From Scilla litardierei (Eukaryota; Streptophyta; Magnoliopsida; Asparagales; Asparagaceae): 64,000 nucleotides of DNA. Both the position numbers and the translations under genes were made by a program. The stretch is taken from NCBI GenBank assembly GCA_030789695.1, contig CM061132.1:148002597-148066596 (forward strand), given 5' to 3'. Of the stretch, positions 53,701 through 61,075 are shown piece by piece. Within the stretch, counting starts at the first letter, position 1. Each line of letters opens with the position of its first letter. The notes under the pieces are model-generated. The model ran no database searches and was not told the origin of the DNA. It saw only the letters and a list, made by a program, of their open reading frames with translations.

Positions 53701-54121
53701 TACAACCAAATACAGAAGTTAAGGATTTTTTCACCATGTCAGCTGCAAAGATTTCAGGAGTAGGATGGACAGCGTATATTGCACTAATGGCTTTGTCAGC
53801 AGCAGCATACCAGATATTTTCTGGAAGCCAAAAGCCGGTTATCAGATTCTGAAGAGCACCAAAAACCCTGCTTCCGCTGCATCTTAGTTTTTCCTTGTCT
53901 TCCTCGGACAACCTTTCCAGAGCAACACATGCTGTTCTTGCCAGCAATGGTTCCTCCTTAGCCCACCGCCCAAAACCAATATCAATGATATCTTGTAAGT
54001 GAGAACTCAAAATGCAAGGAGATAATTTTGCTGCCATACAGAGAACTGATAGAGCTCCCCGACTTTGGGTGGCAACAACCCCGCTGATGTTAAAGCTAAA
54101 GAAATCCCATAAGGCTGACAT
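24486..54121 (-). CDS. CAP-D2: condensin complex subunit 1 (CAP-D2), C-terminal half, 12 exons
   Basis: HEAT-repeat subunit of condensin I, which compacts mitotic chromosomes with SMC2/SMC4. Exons on the minus strand: 54121-53474, 53339-53163, 53038-52971, 52895-52673, 52595-52496, 52418-52303, 52226-52169, 26778-26627, 26436-26232, 25595-25428, 25358-25262 and probably 24489-24486. The joined length is 2,016 bases, 671 codons plus stop, and all splice phases agree. Diagnostic family segments are [59 protein letters not shown] and [20 protein letters not shown], then a basic tail rich in serine and arginine. The N-terminal half of the protein is not seen and should lie beyond 54121, probably outside the window. 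The intron 52168-26779 is 25,390 bp and full of retrotransposons. No exon is broken, so the gene looks functional. Confidence 0.92.
26779..27156. other. CAP-D2 giant intron, 3' end
   Basis: Non-repeated intron DNA between the exon at 26778 and the first Copia insertion. Nothing coding was seen. Confidence 0.6.
27157..27581 (+). repeat. 5' LTR of the gag-protease Copia element
   Basis: It contains three nested palindromes just upstream of a TATA box. A 28-bp perfect one is centred at 27203/27204 (27190-27217), a 20-bp one is at 27227-27246 and a 24-bp one is at 27247-27270. All share the core GGTTGGTGCACCAACC. TATAAAA at 27284-27290 is the likely LTR promoter. Confidence 0.93.
27284..27290 (+). 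promoter_or_regulatory. LTR promoter TATA box
   Basis: TATAAAA lies 14 bp downstream of the palindrome cluster. The same motif is found in the 3' LTR at about 29549-29555. Confidence 0.65.
27584..27595 (+). promoter_or_regulatory. primer binding site, gag-protease Copia element
   Basis: TGGTATCAGAGC begins two bases after the LTR end and matches the initiator-Met tRNA complement exactly. Confidence 0.93.
27660..29269 (+). pseudogene. gag: Copia gag-protease reading with one frameshift
   Basis: The start [11 protein letters not shown] at 27660 is followed by the Copia gag N-terminus ([19 protein letters not shown]). After about 95 codons (KALWDAL, near 27945) one base is missing. The reading continues in the frame [20 protein letters not shown] for about 430 codons. 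A knuckle [14 protein letters not shown] (28391-28432) and protease [11 protein letters not shown] follow, then [20 protein letters not shown]. Beyond the usual protease end ([12 protein letters not shown]) the protein goes on about 130 residues in an acidic tail ([20 protein letters not shown]). That tail resembles no Copia domain I know. The ORF ends at 29269. Confidence 0.85.
29410..29421 (+). promoter_or_regulatory. polypurine tract, gag-protease Copia element
   Basis: AAGGTGGAGATT lies directly before the 3' LTR, the expected plus-strand primer position. It is typical of Copia elements of the Tork/SIRE kind. Confidence 0.8.
29422..29846 (+). repeat. 3' LTR of the gag-protease Copia element
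   Basis: Near-identical to 27157-27581, including the three palindromes. The differences seen are CCAACCCC to CCAAACCC and TTTGTGAGG to TTTATGAGG. Confidence 0.93.
30016..30117 (+). repeat. 5' LTR, 102 bp, of the Copia deletion derivative
   Basis: Termini are TA at the start and CA at the end, not the usual TG/CA. The same ends occur in the relative at 46906-52100. A GTTGATATAAATAAG segment may hold the promoter. Confidence 0.9.
30131..30513 (+). other. leader of the Copia deletion derivative, GC-rich core
   Basis: A 5' untranslated leader with a CCGCC/GCGCC-rich block (30180-30300) of imperfect short repeats. The equivalent leader of the related element is at 51550-51985 and differs in the number of these repeats. 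Confidence 0.7.
30514..32550 (+). CDS. gag-pol: gag-protease-RNase H fusion protein, 678 aa, uninterrupted
   Basis: A single open frame from [13 protein letters not shown] to NIFCSS. Residues 1-270 are Copia gag ([20 protein letters not shown] and [15 protein letters not shown]). The zinc knuckle [14 protein letters not shown] is near residue 270, followed by a glycine/arginine-rich RGRG stretch. The protease signature [13 protein letters not shown] is near residue 390. At LLSVGR the frame passes directly into the RT connection and RNase [21 protein letters not shown], then [27 protein letters not shown] and CDNKSAIN, so the catalytic acidic residues are kept. The fusion joint is at the six-base TGTTGG (31890-31895), which is present at both ends of the missing segment in the full-length relative. 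Integrase and the RT fingers/palm are absent. Whether the RNase H is made and active is unknown. Confidence 0.93.
   Translation: MWDNLTSADMTAFIGEITKLLASKELGSSSGSTPSRPVQKLELMPNDVKLEGTKNYLSWSRRVLLILKSKGLEGHVLGSCSEPVDKTGDDWKVWSTTNSLVAAWLMTSMVPPIAGMVEAIESAAGIWSMVEKMYSGAGNVMLMMEVQGKVDTLKQGEMSILAYSAELKRLWSELDHYDPIDLPDPRSAAIHMKWVERRRVTHFPRNLNGDFEVRRASMCHLSSIPSLEDAIAAMAQEETRLRVMKDEGTQVTRAALAVPAVAAVSEDRECYTCVVKGHLSFNCPQKGSGRGRGTGGRGGRWGRGGRGRGRGGPRANFATADGRHETVMIEATPAEASDLEQRRQSRSTTESSESHADQTRDVASPFGNFANFAHTGSDNQSALSCRDHIEWIIDSGASSHVSGAYRQFSTYKPHTIHETVQTADGTSQPIKGIGTIQCTPSICISSVLHVPSFPVNLLSVGRLIYLCHTRPDIAYAISVVSRYMHDPRTGHMEAVFRILKYLKNSPGKGILFGRHGHMNLTGYCDADWASCLDDRRSTSGYCVFVGGNLVSWRSKKQDLVARSTAEAEYRAMVLSTCEMIWLRSLLQELRLLREGPLRLLCDNKSAINIANNPVQHDRTKHIEIDRSFIKERLDKKQLEISYITSGQQLADCLTNRLNSKGVKDACNKMGMINIFCSS
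32551..32557 (+). promoter_or_regulatory. polypurine tract of the Copia deletion derivative
   Basis: GGGGGAG, preceded by the A of the stop codon region, abuts the 3' LTR. It is the usual Copia plus-strand primer. Confidence 0.8.
32558..32661 (+). repeat. 3' LTR, 104 bp, of the Copia deletion derivative
   Basis: Identical to the 5' LTR except for one extra GT in the GT repeat. It is followed by the target duplication CATTC. Confidence 0.92.
32722..33228. mobile_element. hAT MITE, 507 bp, second copy of the intron 2 family
   Basis: Ends TATGGAAGTAAACTGG and GAATCCATTTACATCCCTA form imperfect inverted repeats. They are flanked by ATTCTAAT (32714-32721) and GTTCTAAT (33229-33236), a 7-of-8 target duplication. 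The interior shares phrases with 20973-21479 (GGATAATATGTGAAAAG against GGATAATGTGCGGAAAG). Confidence 0.82.
33700..34148. mobile_element. solo LTR, 449 bp, inside the gypsy 5' LTR
   Basis: The sequence from TGTTAGGAACTAAC to GGGCCCATCA is flanked by AAATT (33695-33699 and 34149-34153). Removing it and one AAATT restores collinearity with the 3' LTR at 46580-46625. It contains a 36-bp unit (AATCCTACTCCAAGG plus a GGGGCGGGAGGGGG part) repeated about three times at 33941-34042. Confidence 0.85.
34444..35028 (+). repeat. 195-bp tandem repeat, three copies
   Basis: The phrase TTTTCCAGCAATTTTCT starts at 34446, 34641 and 34836, an exact 195-bp period. The copies differ at only a few bases. Each unit carries CATCGTCATCGTCATCGTC-like triplets. 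It sits in the leader of the old gypsy element, between primer site and gag. Confidence 0.95.
35410..35437 (+). repeat. homopolymer of 28 G
   Basis: An uninterrupted run of G in the leader region of the old gypsy element. The true length could differ, since runs of this kind are prone to sequencing error. The rest of 35029-36199 shows no coding feature. Confidence 0.9.
36200..36965 (+). pseudogene. gag: gypsy gag relic with zinc knuckle
   Basis: The reading [20 protein letters not shown] and then a tryptophan-rich block match the Ty3 gag start (PxFDGxxxxxxxxDWL). Stops follow from 36482. The knuckle [14 protein letters not shown] near 36908-36950 has its last cysteine replaced by arginine. 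Non-functional. Confidence 0.7.
37740..38800 (+). pseudogene. pol: gypsy reverse transcriptase and RNase H relic
   Basis: In shifting frames one reads NLPYYGTP, the usual start before RT block 1. [16 protein letters not shown] follows, and [11 protein letters not shown] near 38230-38262 has the second catalytic aspartate changed to asparagine. [20 protein letters not shown] comes next, then the RNase H start [14 protein letters not shown] and [14 protein letters not shown]. Several frameshifts and stops are present. No long continuous domain survives. Confidence 0.72.
39120..39532 (+). pseudogene. pol: gypsy integrase, first part
   Basis: The reading contains [20 protein letters not shown] and [18 protein letters not shown], the first and second catalytic regions of the Ty3 integrase core. 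It is cut near 39532 by the next LTR element. The continuation is at 45440. A 24-bp direct repeat (GGGCATTCCTTGCATATTTA) occurs at about 39279-39328. Confidence 0.75.
39630..41196 (-). mobile_element. chromovirus-derived non-autonomous LTR element, 1,567 bp
   Basis: LTRs 39630-39924 and 40901-41196 (about 295 bp) begin TGATRYGTTTC and end ATCA. The target duplication AGATC is at 39625-39629 and 41197-41201. A minus-strand primer site, complement of GCTCTGATACCA, lies at 40887-40898. Next to the 3' LTR the minus strand still encodes [13 protein letters not shown], the usual end of a chromovirus polyprotein. Near the 5' end a gag-start-like ORF ([16 protein letters not shown], 40596-40793) remains. 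So about 4 kb of pol has been lost while both ends stayed. Confidence 0.88.
41623..42480 (-). pseudogene. pol: protease relic of the nested gypsy element
   Basis: On the minus strand near 42370-42450 one reads [18 protein letters not shown], the D-G/S signature region of Ty3 proteases. About 70 open codons (41907-42131) follow with [20 protein letters not shown]. Many stops. The stretch down to the LTR end at 41622 has no other domain. Confidence 0.6.
42481..43450 (-). pseudogene. gag: gag relic of the nested gypsy element
   Basis: The minus strand reads [12 protein letters not shown], then [20 protein letters not shown] and [11 protein letters not shown], matching the Ty3 gag core. Stops interrupt it. 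It is similar to the gag of the outer element at 36200, so both belong to related lineages. Confidence 0.7.
43451..44924 (-). other. leader of the nested gypsy element
   Basis: Sequence between the gag relic and the primer site near 44910. It contains a GGTTGGTTAACGG..GGCTGAGCC-rich stretch (44060-44240) and a T/C-rich block at 44640-44760. No ORF of interest. Confidence 0.5.
45440..46050 (+). pseudogene. pol: gypsy integrase, second part, with GPY module
   Basis: It opens with the third catalytic region, read as [11 protein letters not shown] and then IETVIRNL. It continues through a 100-codon ORF (45731-46045) with [38 protein letters not shown] and NINDLNPYH, the C-terminal GPY/F module of the Ty3 integrase. 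It joins in sense with 39120-39532 across the nested element. Confidence 0.78.
46398..46738 (+). repeat. 3' LTR of the old gypsy element
   Basis: It shares with 33499-34296 the TGTTGCACACGTGA motif, CTATAAATAGCC (likely TATA region) and GGTGAGAAAGTGG...CAAGAGAGCCTTG. It lacks the solo LTR insertion. The start is uncertain by about 10 bp. Confidence 0.75.
46906..47008 (-). repeat. 3' LTR of the full-length Copia element
   Basis: On the minus strand it runs from TATTATGTGTT to ATCTAACA. The polypurine tract (minus strand TTGAGGGGGAG) adjoins at 47009-47019. Confidence 0.9.
47016..47700 (-). pseudogene. pol: Copia RNase H
   Basis: The reading [20 protein letters not shown], then [28 protein letters not shown] and [12 protein letters not shown] has all three catalytic regions intact over 200 codons. 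It differs by few residues from the fusion ORF at 30514-32550. A break near 47700 (codons QSG then TGA, before the KERYQRL equivalent) separates it from the RT. Confidence 0.9.
47706..48600 (-). pseudogene. pol: Copia reverse transcriptase
   Basis: 264 open codons include [20 protein letters not shown], the KNAFLHGDL and [15 protein letters not shown] blocks, and the active-site YVDDIIITG near 47945-47970. The domain itself looks complete. Frameshifts lie upstream (near 48500-48610) and a stop downstream. Confidence 0.92.
48601..50084 (-). pseudogene. pol: Copia integrase and linker
   Basis: The GAG-pre-integrase and zinc region show [17 protein letters not shown] and [11 protein letters not shown]. 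The catalytic core shows [21 protein letters not shown] and [20 protein letters not shown]. The Copia block [15 protein letters not shown] follows. After 49011 the frame shifts into a charged, proline-rich linker (48398-49066) before the RT. Confidence 0.9.
50085..51522 (-). pseudogene. gag-pol: Copia gag and protease
   Basis: Gag starts [17 protein letters not shown] at 51522 and is open to the zinc knuckle. There one extra G in a G run (near 50695) shifts the frame, so CYIC and GHLSFNC fall in different frames. The protease [13 protein letters not shown] follows (about 50310-50350). A TAA near 50182 interrupts before the [12 protein letters not shown] block. The same region in the short relative is open throughout. 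Confidence 0.9.
51523..51984 (-). other. leader of the full-length Copia element
   Basis: The 5' untranslated leader contains a GCG/GGC-rich block (51720-51930), corresponding to 30180-30330 of the short relative but with different short-repeat numbers. Confidence 0.7.
51998..52100 (-). repeat. 5' LTR of the full-length Copia element
   Basis: On the minus strand it starts TATTGTGTGTT and ends AATCTAACA. It is flanked by TCTAC. Confidence 0.9.
52169..54121 (-). CDS. CAP-D2: CAP-D2 exon cluster before the giant intron (7 exons)
   Basis: The largest exon (54121-53474, 216 codons) begins at acceptor TGCCAG/ATG and encodes [20 protein letters not shown] and [24 protein letters not shown]-type helices. 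Later exons carry [40 protein letters not shown], the split cysteine codon TG/T between exons 3 and 4, and [20 protein letters not shown]. The [20 protein letters not shown] core is the best-conserved family block. The last exon, [19 protein letters not shown], ends with one base of an aspartate codon at donor ACCG/GTATGC. The downstream exon (26778) supplies AT, giving D-I-R-Q-W-E. Confidence 0.92.
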
Positions 54122-54202
54122 CTGGCAGGCACAGGAAATCATCAGTGAGTAGCAATGAATAGTTTGTTCAGGCACAAGTAATTGCAATTGTTTTTTGTTT
54201 TG

Positions 54203-54233
<31 letters not shown>

Positions 54234-55259
54234 TTTTTTGGGGGGGGGGGGGGGTGCGAATCATGCTAGAATTTTGTGCCAAACCCTGATTTATATTTTT
54301 ACGATAAACAGGATAATTTATGTATGTTGCATGGTAACAGACATGACATAAGGTGTATATCAAGCTATCAGCAGCAACCTGAACCAATGTTATCAGCTAA
54401 GCGATAGAGCAGACAAGGGCAGCATATGGCATGTCCGTTTCTTTAGCCTTTGCTTCCTTTTATAAACTTAGTTAACCATTTGAGTCCATTGAGAAGACTT
54501 CCAACCATCTATGTTCCCTACATGGGATAGACTTATGTGAGTCTACATCAGGTTCTATGCAATTTTCATTAAATGACTTATAAGTCCACATTCCTTCGAT
54601 TTCATCTTCGTTTACCAACAATGAAACTATTTTGTCTTCACTCTTAACATGAATAATATTACCTCGATCTACCATTTCCTTGTTTTGTTTTTGCAGGACT
54701 AATCCACCTTCCTCTTCACCATTAGTTTTTAACTTGCTGAATGCATTGTTATATTCTTTGTAATTAGCCTCATGAATTGTTCTTTGCTGATTCTGATGTT
54801 TACTATTTCTACAGTTGTTCCCCAATGTCTATAAGCAAGCACCAGTGCTTCAATTACCTTCAGAATTTTCTATGCCTATATGAACCATACCTGAGACCCA
54901 ATGTGGGGCGTTTCTAGCCCACCCTCATTTTGTCAATGCTTTGTGGTGGTCATAACAACACATGACCTGCTAATACCCACATGCTACAGCAAATTACCCA
55001 TGATTGATTAAATAGCATCATGGCCTAACGTATGGTACTAATGATTGTACTAATTCCATCCTAACGTAAATTACTCAAAAAGAAAAGCATTTTTTACTTT
55101 TAGAGTAAGCATTTTTTAAAATATCAAACCTTGAAAGACATGCAAATGACTGTGCTAATTCTATCTTGACATGGATTACGTAGAAAAATGAAGCCTTTTT
55201 TTATTTCTCATGGTAGCTATATCACAGATACACATGATTGACTTGCTCAAGTAAAAACA
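54122..55259. other. CAP-D2 intron upstream of the 216-codon exon
   Basis: It includes a simple repeat at about 54190-54254 made of TTTTG units, a T run and 15 G. A 117-codon minus-strand ORF (54472-54825, starting MGNNCRNSKHQNQQR) shows no domain I recognise and no splice context. It may be random or a retroelement remnant. No further condensin exons were found here. Confidence 0.5.
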
Positions 55260-57870
55260 TGTCAAAATTCACACATCCAATTTACGTCACAACTTAGATC
55301 TGGTCGTGATGGAGATCCAGTTTAGATGTAGTTAGGATTTTAATTGGAGTTTAAGTGTTATGATCTTATTTAATTGATTCCTAATTTTCTGATGAAGGAT
55401 ATTATGATGATGATGATGATCTTATTTGATCGGTTTTTATTTGTTAGGATTTTAATTGATTTGGTTTTTATGGCACATGTTGTGCACATGGGAAAACTCT
55501 GTAAGTAATGTTGTATCTCATTATAATGAGATCAGAGAAGGAATAAGAAGTGTGGTCTTGAGCTTTCAAAAACTGAAAAATCTTACATGCTGATTTGCTA
55601 GAGTATGCTGGTACTGACTTGGGTATAAGGCTCTTTAACATCATTTATCATTCAAAAGCCTTAATTCCTAATTTCCAAACCCTAAATCTAGATTTCCATA
55701 ACCCCTTCCCCTTCCATCATGTGTCAAATTAGTATCAGAATGAAACATAGATCCAATTTTTCTCCAATAAATTTTCTTAATTTTTCCTAATTTTCTACAA
55801 ACTTACATGAATATTCGCAACCCAAAAATCAGAAAATAAAAAACTACAATTCATCTTCTTCACCTCCGATTGTTCTTCTCCTTCTTCACCTCTTCATACC
55901 ATAACCTTAAACTCAATAACATAAACCATAAGCCTTCCCACATCCCTCTTCTCAGATCTTTGGTCCCACCTTTGACTACTATCATCCGCGACAACATCAA
56001 TGGTGTCTCCAACCACCATTAACAACGACAACATCGATGCCACCTCCGACCACCACCATCATGTATACCTTCCACGTCACCATTGTCATCGTATTCAAGC
56101 CTCATTGCTTGCATCCAATGACCGCGAGGCTAGTGAACATCATTGTTGCCTTCCTCAACAATGCCATCATTCCACATAACTTCGCCAAAGTTTGACGAGG
56201 CCAGAGGAGACCTCAGTCATCATCGGCAGGAATCAATGCAAGAATCAACTGTAGCTTATTGCAAGCTATCATTGACTCTGTTATGTCGGATTATAGCCAA
56301 CATTGTTGATCAGCTCATATCTGAACTGACTCAAGCCTCTCAAGTTAATCCAACCTGACCAACCGAAGCCAAGCTGATCAAGCGTCTGGGCTGAGCCTAA
56401 TCCGATCCAGTCAGATTGAACTAAATCTGAACCAGGAATAGCTTTTTTCACAATTTTGGGCCAATTTCAAGCTTTTGAGTGCTGCCATGCTGCAAGAACA
56501 AATCGCCAAGGCTCCTATAGGTTGTATTTCATCCACGAACTCTTTCCACGCCTATGAAAATCTTTACAACTTCCTTGAAAGTTTCATTTGTTTAGCTCTT
56601 AGGATACCAATGCTCTATTATATATTTGATTTTCCTATGAAAAGCAAATTGTACTTGGTATTATTCTCATTTTGCCTATTCACATCATCATGATAGAATG
56701 CATTTGAACATATGGAGCGAATCCCAAGGACTTTGGTACTTTTTCATATAAAGCATACATCAAGTTTGAATCTAATATTTGCACAATCATACATCTGACT
56801 GCTTGATTTGCATGACACCATTTAATGCATTCTCCGTAATAGTGCAAACACTTATAGGAACAACATGGCTGTAAGTTCAAACTCAATTATATATAACTTA
56901 GTTAAAAAAGTTGAATGTCATATTTAAGAAGTTAAATGATTACGCACGATGCCTAGATGCTTTATAGGCCTGAAACACGTGTATGCTAGACAATGAGAAT
57001 TCCAAGATAAACTCTAAGCATGATAAAACCGACCGTAAGTTTAGGAATCGCCAATGTAGAGACAGCGAATGACGACTAGACAATAGAAGGTGAGACAATG
57101 ACTTTGAGAGTAGGTCGAATGATATGGCTCACATGATAAAGGTAGATGAGCCCACATTTGATGGTGCATGACCCTTAAGTTTTCTCAGATTAACTTGCAA
57201 CCATGGATCACTTCTACATGTCACCATATGTCTAACGAGCACATGGCGAGATCGCTAGAATAAAGCTACAATGACTAGCCAATATCCATTGGACTTCTAT
57301 AAATAAACAACAGAGAGCAACGAGATCCCACTAGAACATGGGAAGAAATGCAGACACAAATTCGACAAAAATATCTTCCTCTTGCCTGTGTAGATTGTCT
57401 CCTAGACCACTTACATAGTCTTCGTCAAGAGAATATGACCGTAATTAAACACACGAAAAAGTTTGATGATCTGAATATGTGCTGTGAAATACAAAACGAT
57501 CCTTATTAGTACCATTCTAGGTTTTGCAATGGGCTCAAATCTGATATTCAACATGAAATGCTTACGCATATTGTGTCCACTATTTGGGATTCATTATAAC
57601 TAGCTCAAGGGCCTAAAGGCAGATCCTAAGTAACCTTGTGATAGGAAGTTCACTTCCAAAGCCAAGGAGCATCCATGTCGACCATGTAAACAAAATGCTA
57701 AAATAATCAATAATGTTGCCAAGGATACCAAGGATAAAGGTGTGATTAGTACGTTTCCACAATAGGGCACAAGGGGGACCAAGTGTTACAAGTGCCAGGG
57801 TTTTGGCCACTATGATAACCAATGTCCCTGTCAAATAGGACGAAGAAGGATTGTATTTATTACTTGATAA
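55260..57870 (+). mobile_element. decayed gypsy element, LTR end to gag
   Basis: An LTR-like stretch with GGCACATGTTGTGCACATGG (near 55470) ends near CATGTGTCA (55730). A degenerate primer site, AATTAGTATCAGAATG, follows. After a long leader, a gag relic (57360-57610) reads KYLPLACVDCLLDHLHSLRQ and CNGLKSDIQHEML with stops. A good zinc knuckle CYKCQGFGHYDNQC lies at about 57787-57830. Nothing of pol remains. A 3' LTR was not identified. Confidence 0.6.
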
Positions 57871-58146
57871 TAGTTGCAATGACTAATTTCCCATATATAT
57901 AGTACATACAACATCATTGGACACAAGAGCCCAAGAGTCACTACCATAAGAACCTAAGGAACATGACACAAGACCCAAAGAGATGCAAGACCTAAAGAGA
58001 CACGATACAAGTTCCTAGATAGAGTAATCATTAATCTTAACACCCCCCCCCCCCCTCAAACTCAAGGTGTAACATTGAGTTTGGAGAGGAATTGTGATGA
58101 TTTGGAGTAAGATCCAGAGTGAGGAGATGGCGGCTGTAACGGCCCA

Positions 58147-58148
<2 letters not shown>
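57871..58148. other. short flank with a C13 run
   Basis: No coding content was seen. A run of 13 C is at 58043-58055. Confidence 0.5.
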
Positions 58149-58200
<52 letters not shown>

Positions 58201-58211
58201 CCCCCCCCCCC
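58149..58211 (+). repeat. CT microsatellite followed by C run
   Basis: About 25 CT units, then about 14 C, at the start of duplication unit 1. Confidence 0.9.
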
Positions 58212-59610
58212 TTTCTTTTTTTCTATTTTCCCCGGCCCACTTAGCAAGCACATGTCCAAGCACGGGCCCCCTTTCTTTTCCTCTCCCCTCTCCCGTTCAT
58301 TTCCACGCATCGAGCCTCTTGGCTCTTCGATCGCCCCTTTTTCTCTATCTCTACTCACAGCGCCCCGAACGAAGCCCTTAGGGCTTTCGACGCTCGTCAA
58401 TCTCTCTCTCTAGCTCGTTCTTGCAGTAACACGCGTCGCTAGGGGTTGTTGGACGACGCCCTCACGTCCTCTCTTCATACGCAGCGCCCCCTCCATCCTC
58501 TGCAACTCGTCGTGCCTCCCTCACCCCTCGTACGACATGCAGAGCCCATCCCCCTTGCCGCGACTACATGGGGTTGCTTCGGTTGCTTTTTAACCTCTCT
58601 TCACCTCCATTTCCTGGCCACAATCTCTGTAAATTATTTTATATGTTCTGGGACATTTTCGGCCGATGCTTCGGCTTTTCTCCGAGGTGGTCTTGCGGGA
58701 AGCTTGATATGGATATCTAGGCTCTTAATTTTTTATTATCGGCATACTTACGGTAGACTCTATCTATTTTACTTCAATTTTGATTTCAATTTTGCGTGGG
58801 AAAGGATGATTTTGGTGATTAGTATAGGGTTTGATTCCCTACGATTGTCTCGTGGGGTTAGATTCCCTCGCCTGCTTGTGTGCGGTCAAAGGGTTCATGT
58901 TTGGGGTTGTTTAATGTTCGGCTGACTTCCTCCTTGCTGTTTTGGGCTTCGGTGACTCCCATTGCTGTTGTTGGGTCCCCTTTGCTTACGGATTTGGGCT
59001 TTCTTGCTGTTTGGGGTTCAGCTGGCCCTCTTTCCTTGCTTTGGGTTGCCGATGACTGGCCCTCATTGATGTTTGGGCTTGGCTAGTTCCCTTGTTTGCT
59101 GTTTTGGCTTCTCCGCTTGTTGTTTGGTTATGGCTGGCTTTTCTCATTGATGTTCGGGCTCGGCTGGTTACCCTGCTCGTTGTTTTGGGTTTCGTTGTGG
59201 GTTACTTGGGATATGAGCCCTGTTCCCCCGCTGTCGTGGTCGTCAACCCCTGGCTCCTTGCTAAAAACCCCATGGACTTTGCCGTATGCACGGTTCCCCC
59301 ATATGTGATGGGAGACCCCAAATCTGATCTCAATGGCCTAGACCCGCTATCACCACTTTGAGTTTGACTTTCGGGCTTTTCTTTATCAAGCAATTCTTAT
59401 GTTTTCTTCGTTTCTTGGTTCATTACATGGATCGGTTGGTGTTGCTTCTTTTAATATCAGTTCATGTTGGAATATCATGATATGAGAAATATACATGTCG
59501 TACTTATCACATGCTAGCTTTACTATCATGTCATTTAATTATCTCTTTTGAGCTGGCTAGTGCCATAAAGTTTGCTATTGTTAAATTAAGTAGTCTTGGG
59601 ATGTGTCTTC

Positions 59611-59611
<1 letters not shown>

Positions 59612-59677
<66 letters not shown>
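59612..59677 (+). repeat. CT microsatellite at the duplication junction
   Basis: About 33 TC units exactly between the two duplicated units, so it may mark the recombination point. Confidence 0.9.
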
Positions 59678-59679
<2 letters not shown>

Positions 59680-61075
59680 CTCCTTTTTCTTTTTTTTCTA
59701 TTTTCCCCGGCCCACTCAGCAAGCCCATATCCAAGCACGGACCCCCTTTCTTTTCCTCTCCCCTCTCCCGTTCATTTCCACGCATCGAGCCTCGTGGGCT
59801 CTTCGATCGCCCCTTTTTCTCTATCTCTACTCGCAGCGCCCCCGAACGAAGCCCTTAGGGCTTTCGACGCTCGTCGATCTCTCTCTCGTTCTTGCAGCAA
59901 CATGCGTCGCTAGGTGTTGTTCGACGACGCCCTCACGTCCTCTCTTCATACGCAGCGCCCCCTCTGTCCTCTGCAACTCGACGTGCCTCCCTCACCCCTC
60001 GTACGACATGCAGAGCCCATCCCCCTTGCTGCGACTACGTGGGGTTGCTCCGGTTGCTTTTTAACCCCTCTTCTCCCCCATCTTCTGGCCACAATCTCTG
60101 TAAATTATTTTATATGTTTTGGGGACATTGTCGGCCGATGCTTCGGCTTTTCTCTGAGGTGGTCTTGCGGGAATCTTGATATGGATGTCTGGTTTCTTAA
60201 TTTTCTGATTATCGGCTTACTTACGGTACACTCTATCTATTTTACTTCAATTTTGATTTCAATTTTGCGTGGGAACGGATGATTTGGGTGATTAGTATAG
60301 GGTTTGATTCCCTACGATTGTCTCGTGGAGTTAGATTCCCTCGCCTGCTTGTGTGCGGTCACAGTGTTCATGTTTGGGGTTGTTTAAGGTTCGGCTGACT
60401 TCCTCCTTGCAGATTTGGGCTTCGGTGACTCACCTTGCTGTTGTTGGGTCCCCTTTGCTTACGGGTTTGGGCTTTCTTGCTGTTTGGGGTTCAGCTGGCC
60501 CTCTTTCCTTGCTGTGGGTTGCCGATGACTGGCCCTCATTGATGTTCGGGCTCGGCTAGTTCCCTTGCTCGCTGTTTTGGCTTCTCCGCTTGTTGTTTGG
60601 TTGTGGCTGGCTTTTCTCATTGATGTTCGGGCTCGGCTGGTTCCCGTGCTCGCTGTTTTGGGTTTCGTTGTGGGTTACTTGGGATATGAGCCCCGTTTCC
60701 CCACTGCCATGGTCGTCAACCCATGGTTCCTTGCTAAAAACCACGTGGACTTTGTCGTATGCACGGTTCCCCCATATGTGATGGGAGACCCCAAATCTGA
60801 TCCCAATGGCCTAGACCCGCTAGCACCACTTTGAGTTTGACTTTCAGGCTTTTCTTTATCAACCAATTCTTATGTTTTCTTCGTTTCTTGGTTCATTACA
60901 TGGATCAGTTGGTGTTGCTTCTTTTAATATCAGTTCAGGTTGGAATATCATGATATTAGAAATATCCATGTCATACTTATCGCATGCTAGCTTTACTATC
61001 ATGTCATTTAATTATCTCTTTTGAGCTTGCTAGTACCATGAAGTTTGCTATTGTTAAATTGAGTAGTCTTGAGAA

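Larger units (their letters stand above)
58149..61075 (+). repeat. tandem segmental duplication, unit about 1.47 kb
   Basis: Unit 1 (about 58149-59611) and unit 2 (about 59612-61075) align throughout at a spacing of about 1,463-1,475 bp, with scattered substitutions. Each begins with a long CT repeat (58149-58198 followed by a C run; 59612-59677). Shared blocks are CCCGTTCATTTCCACGCATC, GGCCGATGCTTCGGCTTTTC, TTACTTCAATTTTGATTTC and ATGGGAGACCCCAAATCTGA. Within each unit a phrase like TTGATGTTCGGGCTCGGCT recurs in loosely repeated TTGCTG/GGTTC sequence. No protein family was recognised in either unit. The origin could be a captured gene promoter with first exon, or a LINE 5' end. Confidence 0.88.

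Noticed and set aside
54472..54825. 117-codon minus-strand ORF as a possible upstream condensin exon
   Set aside because: The sequence has no HEAT-repeat or condensin character, and no acceptor/donor pair fits the phase of the exon at 54121.
58094..58400. ORFs of repeated Ser-Leu or Arg-Glu on either strand
   Set aside because: Translations of the CT microsatellite. The same applies to the ORFs around 59531-60064.
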